This document shows, piece after piece, positions 12,201-25,300 of a DNA stretch of 64,000 bases. Location of the stretch: contig CAJHZI010000447.1 of the NCBI GenBank assembly GCA_905160935.1, positions 367,501-431,500 of the forward strand. The letters are read 5' to 3'. Positions within the stretch are counted from its first letter, which is position 1; each line of letters opens with the position of its first letter. The stretch comes from Enchytraeus crypticus (taxonomy: Eukaryota > Annelida > Clitellata > Enchytraeida > Enchytraeidae). Made by a program: the position numbers and the translations under genes. The notes below the pieces were generated by a model. That model did no database searches. It saw nothing but the letters and a program-made list of their open reading frames with translations, and had not been told where the DNA came from.

Positions 12201-15200
12201 GTAGTGCAGTACTGAAAGAAAATTTAAGAGTGGGGTAAATGGAAATGTATTTTATGAGATGTTGCTTTGTCTAATTTAAGATTATTATTGTTAGACTAAT
12301 TTTCTATGCCAACAAGTTCTGCGTCAGTGGAATTAATGTAGTTTGACGGATTTAAGAAGCAAGTATTGTCAGGAAACTTTATCAGATCGTTTTGAGAGTG
12401 GATATGTCTTAGATCTGAGTTTGATTGACTAAGCTGATCTTTATGTTTCAGTACCAGAGGCTGAAGCAGTATCTATATTATAAGCTGTAGTGTAATTATG
12501 CTAGAGTGTTTGTGGAATCTAATGGATTACTCAGTTGATTGAGTATAGGTAATCCTGAATATATCAATTACAGCATTTTGGTACTTACATTAAAGAGGGG
12601 GAGAGAGAGAGAGAGAGAGAGAGAAGAGGGGGGGGAGAGGAAGGGAATAAATGCTATCTCTCTATTATTTATCTGTGATTGTTTAACAGATGGATTCTCT
12701 AACAGCTCTAGGTGTTAATCCTAGTTCAATGATAGGTGGGGGTCAGAATGTTGGATTTCAGTCAGGACTTGTTTCACTGGCTGGGGGTGCTCCAGGATCC
12801 CCTGCTAAGAGTTACACACCCTTAGGTGGACCGCTAGGTGGTCCTGGGAGTATGGGTCCCATGCAGCCAGGACAACCTTATGGGAGCATGCAGGCACTCA
12901 CCTCTCAGCTTCAGGGTATGAACACTAAACCATACACATATTCACGTGTATTGTTTTGTATCCCTATGCACGTGTTAACATCTAGCTTGTCATCTCATTA
13001 CGTAGGTTCAAAACATTCCACTCTGCATATGTATGCTTCAGTAACTGTTTTGATTATTCACATCTACCTCCTTCATACTTGTGCCTTGTAAAACTCTTTC
13101 TTGTCCCGAAGCCTTCAGTGGATGAAATATATTTTAAAAAATCTTTTAAGGATCATTTAGCAGTTTAGTCCCAAACCTAGCTAAGCTGACTTTCAAAGGA
13201 AGATGATGTTGATGATGTTGATGATGACGGCGATGATGATCATCAACATCATTAGTCATCATTGTGGAAGCCACTTGATGACCCATTTGATTGAGTATAG
13301 TTAATCCTGAATCTATCAAGTACAGCATTTGGTACTTACATTAAAGAGAGTGATTTAATCCAGAGCTTTGAGTAGATGCTGTCTGAGCCAGTGACAGTGT
13401 TATAATTTAGCTTTGGTAAAGTAAAATGAAGTTCTGTACAATATGTACTGAATCATGTCTTGTTTAGCTGTGATTCTACGTATGACTGGCTTGCACAATT
13501 ATATATCTCGTATCTCTTATATCAGTTTTTCAACTTCACTCATCTCTATCTTCTATTTTCCTTGTTGTGTCTACACACGCATGAATCTCTAAATCATCTA
13601 GAACAATCCTTTTGATATATCCACTATTATTGTGGATTCTGCTTACAACATGATGGGTCCCCATTTATCATTTATTAACCATCTTAACCAGCTCAAGAGC
13701 TTGTTGATTTAATGATGGTTAATACTCTAAAGATCGATGATTTACACTCCTTCAGAAACGTCTTCTACATTGTTATAATAGCAAACAAAGAGTATCAGTG
13801 GATTGAGTAAGTAGCAAATACAGCAAATACTGCAAATGTGCAACAACTGCAGATCAGTAGGTGCTTAAATCCAGCTTTTTCCTCATGAGTGACAGGAAAT
13901 CCCATACAAAATCCAATATTAAACTCAGCATTTCACCTTTAACATTTAGCCCGTAGAGCTCTTACATTGGTCAGGCAATAAATTAAATGTTTACAAGATA
14001 AATATGAAGAATAGAAACTATAGCAATAGAGACATATATTTATAAGAACTTCAATGAGTCAATTTTCATCTCAGGAGGATATCTGTGAAACTGTGTCTTA
14101 CCGTACCACAATATAGACAGTGTGGCACATTACCCTCATTTATACGTTCTCATGTAGTTTTACATGTTTAGTCACTGATTTTAAAAAAATCCATTGTAAA
14201 GAAATATGCTTGTTCACCAAGGAATCTCATCCCCATATTCTTTAAACTTGTCATTGATCCACTTGTCTAGTTTAAGATATTCACGACGTGATGGGAGGAA
14301 AGCAAGGTCTATGATGAATGTGAACTCCTGTGCGTTGAGCAGAATTGTCAAGGCCTACAAAACATCATATCATGAATAGATACCATTAGAAACTCTTCAA
14401 GTGTGAATTTAGTCTACAAATTTATAATCAGGTCATGAGGGACGAAAGAGTATTCAAGTTATGAGATGCGCAAATTTAAAAGGATTTAACTCTTACTTAG
14501 AAAAGCCTACACTATTGGCAGTATAATCCTTTGCACTTTTCATAGAGCTCTAATAAAGTTGGCCAGTGAGGAATGTTCAATTTGGTCCTATACAATTTAG
14601 TTTAGGATTTTTTTAGTCTATTGCCTAGTGCAATTCTTTTAATTTACTTTGTAGTTCATAATACTGTGGTTAAAACTAAAGTCATGTTTACTGGCAGTTT
14701 ATCAATCAATAACATGTATGTAACAGAGAGAGAAAGCATGCTAATGCTAGTGATATATAGTCGATACATTGTTCAGTTGATACAGAAATGGTTTTTGCAT
14801 GTATTACATTGACTAGTAATCCAGAGCTTTGAGTAGATACTGTCTGCACCAGTGACAGTGTTATTATTTGGCTTTGGTAAAGTAAAATGAAGCGCTGTAC
14901 AATAAGTACTGAATCATGTCTACTACTAATTCATGATTCTGTGACTTGTGACTGGCTTGTACAATCAAATAAAAGCTCTTCTAGTGTGATGTACTCTTTC
15001 ACCAGACTTTCTTACTAGTTAAGTTTGTTAAGTCTTTGTAAGAGAGAAATGATTACGCAATTGATTGTCATTGTCTCAATGTAATTGAAATTCACTGTTT
15101 CACTTCTCTCATGTGTTCCAAATAATTTATGTAGAAGCTCTGACTTTATATCTGTATCTGAAAACTTACACAGAAGTAAAATCCTTGCTTCAGTATCTTC

Positions 15201-18200
15201 ATTATCATCGACCTCCTCTTCTTCCCTTGAATCCTAATTTAACTAAGGTCGGGATACTAATTGGCCTTCGTCTTTCCATTCGTTTTATAAATTTTTGTAG
15301 CAGTTTCTGAAGCCTAGGCGCTCGCCAACCGAATGCCTTTTAAGATGTTGGTTCAGATCATAGTGCTTTGTCGCTAGAAATAAATATATGACATGAGCAG
15401 TATATAGTTGGTTTTTGCTTCAGCAACCCAAACACAATGCAGGTAAAATGAAATCCTTTCATGACAATCTTAAAATGACAACCTACTACAGTATAAGAGA
15501 CTGATGGAATGATTATCCCGTGTGCTTTGTATAATTAAAAAATGTAGAAATCTTAGAAATGTGAAAAATATCAATAGTTGAATGAAGTTAATAATAGAAT
15601 CTTTAATTCTGACAATGTGAAAAGTAAATACGCGTTATAGTGAAATGATCAACTATGTTGATATCTATCACTTTTAATACCACATATATAAACCGTTAGG
15701 CAATTTAGACCATTTTCCGTATAGCCAGTCCAGTGAATGTCCAAGATTTTACTCTCAGATCAGCGCAGCTGGGATTCGAATCCACTAGGGTTCAATTCAC
15801 CTCAGGATCTGTCATTTAAAAGTTCATGACGTTACCCCTACTCTATTAAGACATTCTATTGTAGAATGTCTTAGTAGCGTAGTACTACATTCTATTGTAG
15901 TTGAGTTCGCATTAAAAATTAAAAGAAAAATGTTACAAATCTGATGTATATATACATGTATGTTGTTTTCAGACTGTCCGCAAATAAGCAGAATGTCATA
16001 TGATGTTATTATTTTTTTGTTGCAGTCCGAAATGATCTTTATATAAAGAAACTTGTCAGGATTTGTGTAGATAATGTATTTACTAAATGCATATGCATAC
16101 GTGCATTTATAATTTTATATTTTATACTCTTTCCAACACATTGTATAACAATAACGTGCATGCTTATAAATATGTGTAAATGTTGTATAATGATTTTTGA
16201 AAGAAGTTATCCATTTAGTGATGTTATGGGTATGAAGATATGGTAGATAACATTTTCTGCCTAAATTTCATAATTCTTGTTTTTGCTGTCAGGTCTGAAT
16301 CTGCACTCTGCAGGACTTGGTGCAGGTAGTTTACCCAGTAGCCTAAGCACTGGTGGTCTCCCAGGTGGACTAGGTTCTGGGATAGGTCCGGCTGGCTTAG
16401 GCACAGGAATTGGTTCTGGAATACCTGGAGGCCTGGGCTCTGGGTTAGGCACTGGCCTAGGACCAGGGTTAGGACCTGGAAGCCTAGCTCCTGGATTGGG
16501 CCCAGGATTAGGTCCTGGACTAGGAGCAGGCCTAGGTGGAGGACTTATGGCAGGATTGGGTGGAGGGTTAGGCATGGGTCAGGGTGTCGGAACGGGGTTG
16601 GGTACTGGGTTCACTACAGGCTTGGGTATGGGTACACGTAGTGGTGGAGGAGCACAGAGTCTGGGAGCTCTGAGTGCACAGGCAGCTCTCGGTCAGCCGA
16701 GGATGGATAGCATGCGGAGAGGTGAGTGTGTGCTAAGTTGATGTTTTGCCAGAGCAGTTAGCAATTCTACATTTACATCATTGCCAATATTTTGGGTTAA
16801 TCTAGGTTACAAAGGTTAACCTAGACTTTGTCTTTAGCTTTTATGTAAATTGCTGCATATGATATTATTTACTATACTAATTTATTGATTGATTAACTAT
16901 GCAGTGAGTCAGCCAAGTGAGCTAACCAACATATTCCCCACACAGAATGCAGGCGTGCCATTTTCTAAAGACGTGGAGGACGAAGCAAACTCTTACTTCC
17001 AGAGGATCTACAACAGTGCTGCAACCTCACAACATCCTCACATCACTATAGAGCAGACTCTTGACATGCTCAAGAGATTCAAAGACTCGACTGATGAGAG
17101 AGAGAAGGTTAGTCTTGCTATTCGTCTTCTAGTTGGCCTTGACTTCCTCTGCAGTCTCATGTCTAATGCCGGGCGAAGATCTCATTCTAAGGTCATGCCC
17201 CTATCCACTTGAATGTAGCCCTTCTCTGGAGAGATACATATTACATAACTTCTGAGATGGTTTAGTATTTGACTTCATCAACTTAATATTGCTGCCTCAA
17301 ACAACTTGAGCAGCATATTGAGCAGTGGTTACACTGCTTCAAGCATATATCATTTGGAGCTTCAAAGGTTTTTTGCAGAATAACTTTTGATGCAATAAAC
17401 TATTATGATTTACAGGCACGCACTCTACTGTACTTTTGGTAGCTAATCTGAAAGCATTACCTTACAAATGAATTTTCTAGCCGAAGTTAAATAATATGGG
17501 TTTGTGAAGGCTTCCCACCACAATAGAATCAAATTATTGGATAGATATATTGAATAGGAAAGCAGTTCATGGTTATATGCATAATTAATATAGTTGTCTT
17601 TTACACACAAAGCAGTACTTTGTTATGATTAATAATAATAAATAATAATGCATGATAAATAATGATGATAATAATAATAATGTTGATTATTATCATAATA
17701 GTAATGATATTCTAATATTGATAATTGTAATTATGATAATGATAATAATAAATAAAGCAATACATGAACAAGGCAATACTTTGTTCCTGCTACAGTTCTA
17801 TACAGGGTGCATTTCTGGACATGCTACATGCATAATATTATGTCACCTTAGTGGTATGCAATGAATAGCATGTACAGTATTTTCATGCCTTGTAAGATGT
17901 ATGCGTGTAATGTGCTTTTGATTTGATGTGTTTCAGTAAATGCTACATGTATGATGTGTATATAATGAATGATACATGCCATGTTTAGGATGTTGTTCAA
18001 TTCAGGATATGGGCAATGAGTACTATGTTGATTGCATTATGTGTTATGTGTAGAATGTATTCCAATACCGATATGTTCAATGTGTTCGACGTCTTTCAAT
18101 GCATGACCTGTGTTTTATGTAGGATGTCTTTCAATGCATGCTGCGCAACCTGTTTGAAGAGTATAGATTCTTTCCACAGTATCCAGACAAGGAGTTGCAG

Positions 18201-18319
18201 ACTACAGCCATACTCTTTGGTGGAATCATTGAGAATGGACTTGTAACGTAAGTGCTATGTAGACTTTTGATAGTTGCGCTTTTTCTAAGGAAGTGATGTA
18301 GGACTAGAATCTCTAGATA

Positions 18320-18364
<45 letters not shown>

Positions 18365-19256
18365 GGGCAGCTTATTATTTCTATTATATTTTAATATTAA
18401 TGTGTTAGATGGACCTACTAGCGGGGTAGGGTTTTGGAGTGTCCAAAGCATTCTTTGAATAGACTAGCGGTTTAAATCAGTTTAAACAATCTTGTCTTAA
18501 CCACCTTAAATGTCTTAAACCTAATATAACATAGGAACGATTAGAAATTATTAACATGCTTCATATAAGCAAAACTTCTAGGTAATGCAACTGAGTTACT
18601 GTGGTGATAAGTCATCTACAACTTCTACAAGTCATGTGCTGGAAAAAGTGTAATGATATTGTGAAAGCATGATTCGAATACGAAGAATATCACAACAGAA
18701 ATAAATACGGAGATCAAAGATATCTCAACAGATATCAGAGAAGAGATGATAAGAGTATTCAGAATTATCAGAGAAGAGACGATCAAAGAATTCAGAATAT
18801 TCAGAATTATCAAAGAAATGAGAATCACAGAGATTCTATTTTCCAGAGGAGAGATAATCACTAATTCAGAGATATCACCGAGATAATCATGATACAGATA
18901 ATAGATATTTTAATAGAGACTTTGATACTACTCATAGTAAGAAGATACATCATCAGAGTTTGTCGAATAAACATATATATATCTCGTGTCTTCTAAATAT
19001 AAATGGGAATCTAGTTCGCAGTAATAATTCCGGCAGACGTATAACTAGACTTTCTGAATAAAATTGATTAACATACAAGATGATCAGGAACAACCGCTCT
19101 CGTTCATGTCGAAGAAACTATCTCATCCACAGATGCGATGGGCTACTATCGAACGTGAGGCTTATGCCATAGTAGTTGCTTATAGAAATCTGCCTACCGT
19201 AAAACAAATCGGCTAAATAAATAATTAAACGGCTGATTGCTTAAGTTGATATATAG

Positions 19257-19317
<61 letters not shown>

Positions 19318-22300
19318 AATATGATGTGTATGTATAAATATAATATCATCGTTAATACATGTGTTGTTGTTGTAAGAAAAAGATACACTTTTGTTATTTT
19401 GAAAATGTGAATCATATTACACGAAGGACATATTGTTGTTTGAAACCATGAAACATGTCACAAGAAAGACAATTTGAGTAATTAGTACTTGTTTCATTTT
19501 TGAAAAACATGTATTGCAATATACATGAGATGATTGAAAAACAGTTATATGAACATGTATAAATATAGTTGTATATTATGGTTATTTTGCAACATGTTAT
19601 TTTGCAGTTATATCAAATGTAGTTTCAATTTTTAGTCCAAATGTTAAGTTAATGCGTAATATTTCTGGAGGGGGCGTGTGAAAGCATGATTAGATTATAT
19701 TTTGTATATGATGTTTAGTATTTGTATTTCAAGTAAAGTATTTAATAATACTGTAAGTATTATTAAATAATAATTATTAAGTAATAAGTAAAGATTTGAA
19801 ATTGTTGTTTTATGGAATGTGATCCTAGGCGGTAGCTAAGCTAGGGCAAGTGACCAATGTGGGCATGCCTAGACAGGAAGTAGAGAGGATATTCAAGATA
19901 GAAGGGTGAATGAAGGACTTAAAACGTGCCACGTTGAAGAAAGATTTAGAAGATTTGAAGAAGCGTCTAAATCTCTACAATATTTTAAATCTCTTTCAGT
20001 AGAATTTATTTTCCAATATTAAAACTAATCTCAACACTTCAAGGAGGCAATGAATATTCAGAACATTGGCAAGAAAGAACTTTTAAACAACTGTTCTTGT
20101 TAACTTTCTTTATACCTGAAATCAGAGTTTCCATGCTCTCCTTTTTTCTTCTTGAGGATCAACTAAATGTTGAAACATCTTGAAACCTTTTCAAACAGAT
20201 TTTCAAAGACTATTAATTGAAGTAAAGAAGATATCATTAATTCTTTGTTATGCTAACTTCATATTTCAGTATAGGTGTCATCTTCTAAATTATTTTTAAA
20301 AAGTTATAAGAAAAACACACTCCCAATATTTTCAGGATTTATACCTCTAATCAGAGTTTCTGTGCTCTTCTTTTTTCTTGAGGATCAAATAAATGTTGAG
20401 GCATCTTGAAACTTTTCCAAACAAATTTTTAAAGGCTACTAATTGACCTTAGAAAGGTATCAGTAATACTTTGTTATGCTTCGGATTTGCAGTATAGGAT
20501 TTCATCTTATAAATTATTTTAAAAAAATTATAACAAAAGCACTTCCAATTATTTCAGTATTAATAGATACATGTCCATACACATGTACATGTACATTAAA
20601 TCATAAAAATGTTTTGCCTCACGTGACCAAATCTATGGTCGAAAATTTTTCCCCCTCAAAAAGAATGAAATTTTATGCCTCAACCTTCTAGTTGGATATA
20701 TATATTTAGAAAGCCCGATCAATTTGTAAAAGAATAACACCAGAATGATTTTTATAGATGAAATAGTTTTTGAGTTAGAGCAATTTGAAAAAGACGGGTC
20801 TTCACGTCGACCCAAATATTGATCGGGTCATAGCATTGAACCCGTTTGTCGGATTTAAAAAAATTTAAAGATGTGTAAATTTTGGCCTGTAAGTTACATA
20901 TATATCAATTTTTATTGCAATCTCAGACACGAGGGTGTTAACAACTGGATTTGTTGATCTTATAACAAAATAATAACCACAAATGGGTTAGATAGTTTTG
21001 ACACACTGCTGAAAAATGCAATCAACTGAGACTAGTAATACTGTGATTGTCAGGAACCTGATTCTACAATTTTTAATCTGAGGTAAAATGAGGACCTGAC
21101 ATCAAATGGTTCAGGATTTAAATTCCTAATAATATGCCTCGAATAATTATTTTGGAACTTTACCTGTCCTCGATTTGACTGAATCTAGATATCCTACTAA
21201 GTGATTGATAACTTCAACGACTGTATTAAATTAAATATTAATTTAATACGAAAAGAAATAGATTAATACACAGATGTATAGTAGAACGAAAACTAAAACG
21301 ATTTCAAATCACACGTGTACGCAAAATTCGAATAACTAAAAATTATATTTCTCTATCGAATTACAGTGCACTTTAAATATCGCAAAAGCAGGTACTTTAT
21401 ATTGTATACGATTACTTTTGACATACAAATTACTGATACGCTCTCTAGCTTAAATTCCTACTCTTTACTTAACTTTCCTCTCGACTATTCGCCTACTAGG
21501 ATACCTTCTAATATTATCCCTAGGTTAGAATATTTCGATGGAACTCTCTTCCCTCTTCGATCCTCTACAAATCACCCCCTTCTCATCGACTGTTCGATGG
21601 ACTACAAATTATTTCGAATAACCGAACCCTTCGAATTGCTCTCAATTCGTCAACTACTGAGATTTCTCAAATCTCCTAAAACTCTTTTCAACTTGGCACG
21701 TTTTGCGTCCATGTTGTCACTGCCATCTTGGATCTCTCTCCACTTCCTGTTTAGGCATGCCCTCATTGGTCACTTGCCCAGCATAGGATCTTAGTCTAGG
21801 ATCTTACTTTAATAAAACTCAATACTTTAAATCTTAACTTTACTTATCCAGCAGTATTATTAAATACTTTACTAGAAATACAATTACCAATACAAATACA
21901 TACTAAATACATACCAATATATATACCGAATCGACCTTGACAGTGCTCATAAATTTTAACATAAGATCTATATTTCAAATATTTTAAACCATGAATAAGC
22001 CAAATGGTTAAACAAAGACGTAAAAAAATAAAAATAGTTGAACTTTAATCAGTAAAAATATCTACTCAATCAATCTGACAAATTGGTTTAAAAGTTATGA
22101 ACATTTAAATTGAAAGATGTTTCATTCCAATCTAAAATAATTTCTGTGCACACATTGCAAAAATTGGAATATAAATTGAATTTATATTTATTTGAATGCT
22201 AATATTTATTAGCATTCAAAACTAAAGAAAGTTAGTTTCAAAGACTTCTAATAAAGCCACTGTATTTAATAAATGGTTGTTTTTTTGCGTGTGTCCAAAA

Positions 22301-25300
22301 CTCTAAAAACCTGTTTTGAACAAGATGTTTTGAACAAGATATTTTAAACCGCCGGTTGAAACCCCCGGTTTAAACCTATGTCGTTCATAACTTGCCAACC
22401 TTGAGACCTAGTAATCGAAATGTTGACTTGAAATTACTTGCTGATGATGCCTCGATATTTTTATGCTATTTCAATGTTTCTCTAATTTTTTTAGTTTGGT
22501 ATTCATTAGTTGATGGTTTTTGTTAGCAAGTTATTCTTCTGTTACAATATACTTATTCTAGATAAGATATATAGTTCAAGGTGCTACTCTGTTATGACTG
22601 TTATACGGATAGATCTGGATGTTGCTCTACACTATATACTGTGATTGTAGATACATGGCCCTGGGTGTTGCTCTACGTTATATACTGGAAGCTTTGAAGA
22701 AGCCTCAAAACAGTAAGATGTACTACTTTGGACTGTCCGCACTGGACAGATGCAAGACTAAGTAAGTTTGATTGTTAGCTCTCTTGTTTTATTATTCACC
22801 ATGTTAAAGCTTAGCTATCAGTCTAAATTTTCACTAGCACATTACTGAAGTATCGTAGGATCTCTCTCCTAATCGGAGTTTCCGGCGTTGAAGTACTGCC
22901 TACTAAATATTCATTCAACTGAAAACTTATGAGATATACAACTAGCATCATTTTACATCCCTGAAATAAGTGTATCAACAATTCTAATTTATTTGCTGAA
23001 TGAATTCTGTGTTGCTGCAAATTGTCATCTCAAGCCATGTGATCATCGAAGGGTTGGAATTTCAGACAAAGATATTATGTTCCTCCACAAGACTATTCAC
23101 TGCCATTTCGTCGATGTTCATTCTTTTTCTTCCTTCTGATCTCCTATAAATGCTATTTCCCACAGCTTTTAAGTCTTCAAGACAGCCTTTCTACCTTCTT
23201 TTAGGTCTTCCTGCTCTTTTTTTTTTTTTTTTTGTAGTAAATTTTATCTTATCTTTTGGAGATTTCTGTTTCGTCCACCCATAGAACATGTCCAGCCCAT
23301 TTCATTTCCTGTTTCTTGTTGATTTCATTTGGCGTATATTAGTTGTAGATTGATTGACGAATGCTGTAATTGGTTACAGGTTAAAGGAATACCCCCAGTA
23401 TTGTCAGTTCCTCGCCTCTATTCCTCACTTTGCCGACTTTCCTCCTGTCCTCAAAGAGGTCTGTATTGACATGTAGTTACATCCATGTATACGTCGCAGC
23501 TCGAGCTAAATTGGAATAGATGTTATTAGCTAGATCCTTAGGATAGAAGACAGATAATTAATTTGAGATGAATACTTTAAATTTTACTATCGGTAACTCT
23601 ATTGGAAAATGTGATATGAAGTGTGTTTATGTGGCTGTATATAGAGTATTTTTTTATTCACGCGAAGTGTTTTACATATTGTTATGTATATTTATGTGAC
23701 ATTATTTAGAGTATGATGTCTGATCTTGCCAAGTGCTTCACATGTTGTTGGGTTTCTTTATGGTACAGTATATAGAGTACGGTGCCAGGTCGCAGGAAGC
23801 ACCTAGTGCTTCACGCGTTGTCTCGACAGCAGCAATGCCACCAGTTTCTACGAGCATTGTAGCTAGCACAAGCACCACCACTTCTATATCAACTACCAGT
23901 ACAACAACGACCACAACGAGTGCTACGGTAACAAGTACATCCACTATTAGCACAACTGCCTCCACACATGGAGCCATCAGCAGACCTGCCAATGCTGGAG
24001 GTCCATCCAGAGTCAGGGTGAGTTGGTGGTACTGTTGATCTAGCTCTTTCTATGTAACTTGATACATTTCAGGAAAACATTGCCTAGTTTATAGCCTGAT
24101 TATAATGAGGCTATAAACTAGATAATTATCTAGTTTCTTAATAATTGCAGGAACCTTGTCATTGCATGATACCATGCGAATTCTTCTTTCAAGTATTCAG
24201 AATGCTTAGTTATTGAGTGCTCCTTGTTGTGTCAGGGCCACTGAAGATTAGACTAACTTTAAGCTGCACGTGTTGCAAGAGGCTACTGAGTAAGAACAGA
24301 GCACTATATGAACCACTTAAGAGACGTTATTCCTTAGCCTTAGGCTACCTTAGTGTTAGGATAAGGCATAGCCTTTTGGAATGGGATTAACTCGTTGAAT
24401 GCTTTAAAGTGTACCTTACGAAACTTGACTGCAGGTTATTAATATGAATGTATGTGAAATTGGACCTTCCACTGGAGAGAGTTGTTACACGATGTGCTTA
24501 GAGAACCTTTTTTATCAACTATTTGTTAGGAAGCCTGCAAGTGCACCTTGTTTTTATTTGCCAGAAAACAAATTCTGGAGTTTTTCAGATTTTTTTATGT
24601 ATCAGTTTCAGACTATTTCCCTCAAGTTAGTTTATCCCTCTCTAGTGTTATGTTAATAGGCTGGTTCACGGTACATATTCCTACTCACATTCTGCTTTAA
24701 GAATCATAAGCTGGTAAAAAAGCTATTGTTAACGTCAGTTTCTTCACTTGAAAGCGATGTCAGTGACGGGCGTGCCCAGTATTTGAAACTTGCACATGCT
24801 GATCTGCGGTCGACTATCTTACCAACATCGCACTGACTCCAGCCAGTGGCTATGTCGTGATAAAGTGCACGCCTTCGATTGACAAGTTAATCCCTTCTCC
24901 AAAAGGCTTTTCGTTATCCACACCATGCCTGCTGCTTGGGATATTGTGTAGTTGAGGTGGTTTTTCATTGCCTTTACTTTATTCATGCTCAGTCTGTCTC
25001 AAGCGGCACGTGAAGCTTACGGCTGGTGTATTCTTCAGTGGCTTGGACATTACAGCGATGTGTGAAATAACTTCTCCTATTTGTCTGATCTGTATAAACT
25101 TTCAGAGTTAACATAACATAACGGCACACTGGGTCAGGAAGCACAGATACTTGTTTAAGACCCATTTCCTCCTTCCTCTCCATGGTTATTAGTAATCGTT
25201 GCCTTTTGTGGCGCATCAATTGCAGCCGGCGCGGATTTAAGAATAACCTTCCATCACCCTGGGATTTTTCCTTCCTAAGCCTTTACCAACACTCGGTCTT

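Noticed and set aside
16261..16575. Antisense Pro-rich frame of 104 codons
   Set aside because: Shadow of the Gly/Leu-rich CNOT1 exon on the other strand.
21366..21794. 142-codon frame as a gene
   Set aside because: It lies wholly inside a probable solo LTR and has no recognised similarity.
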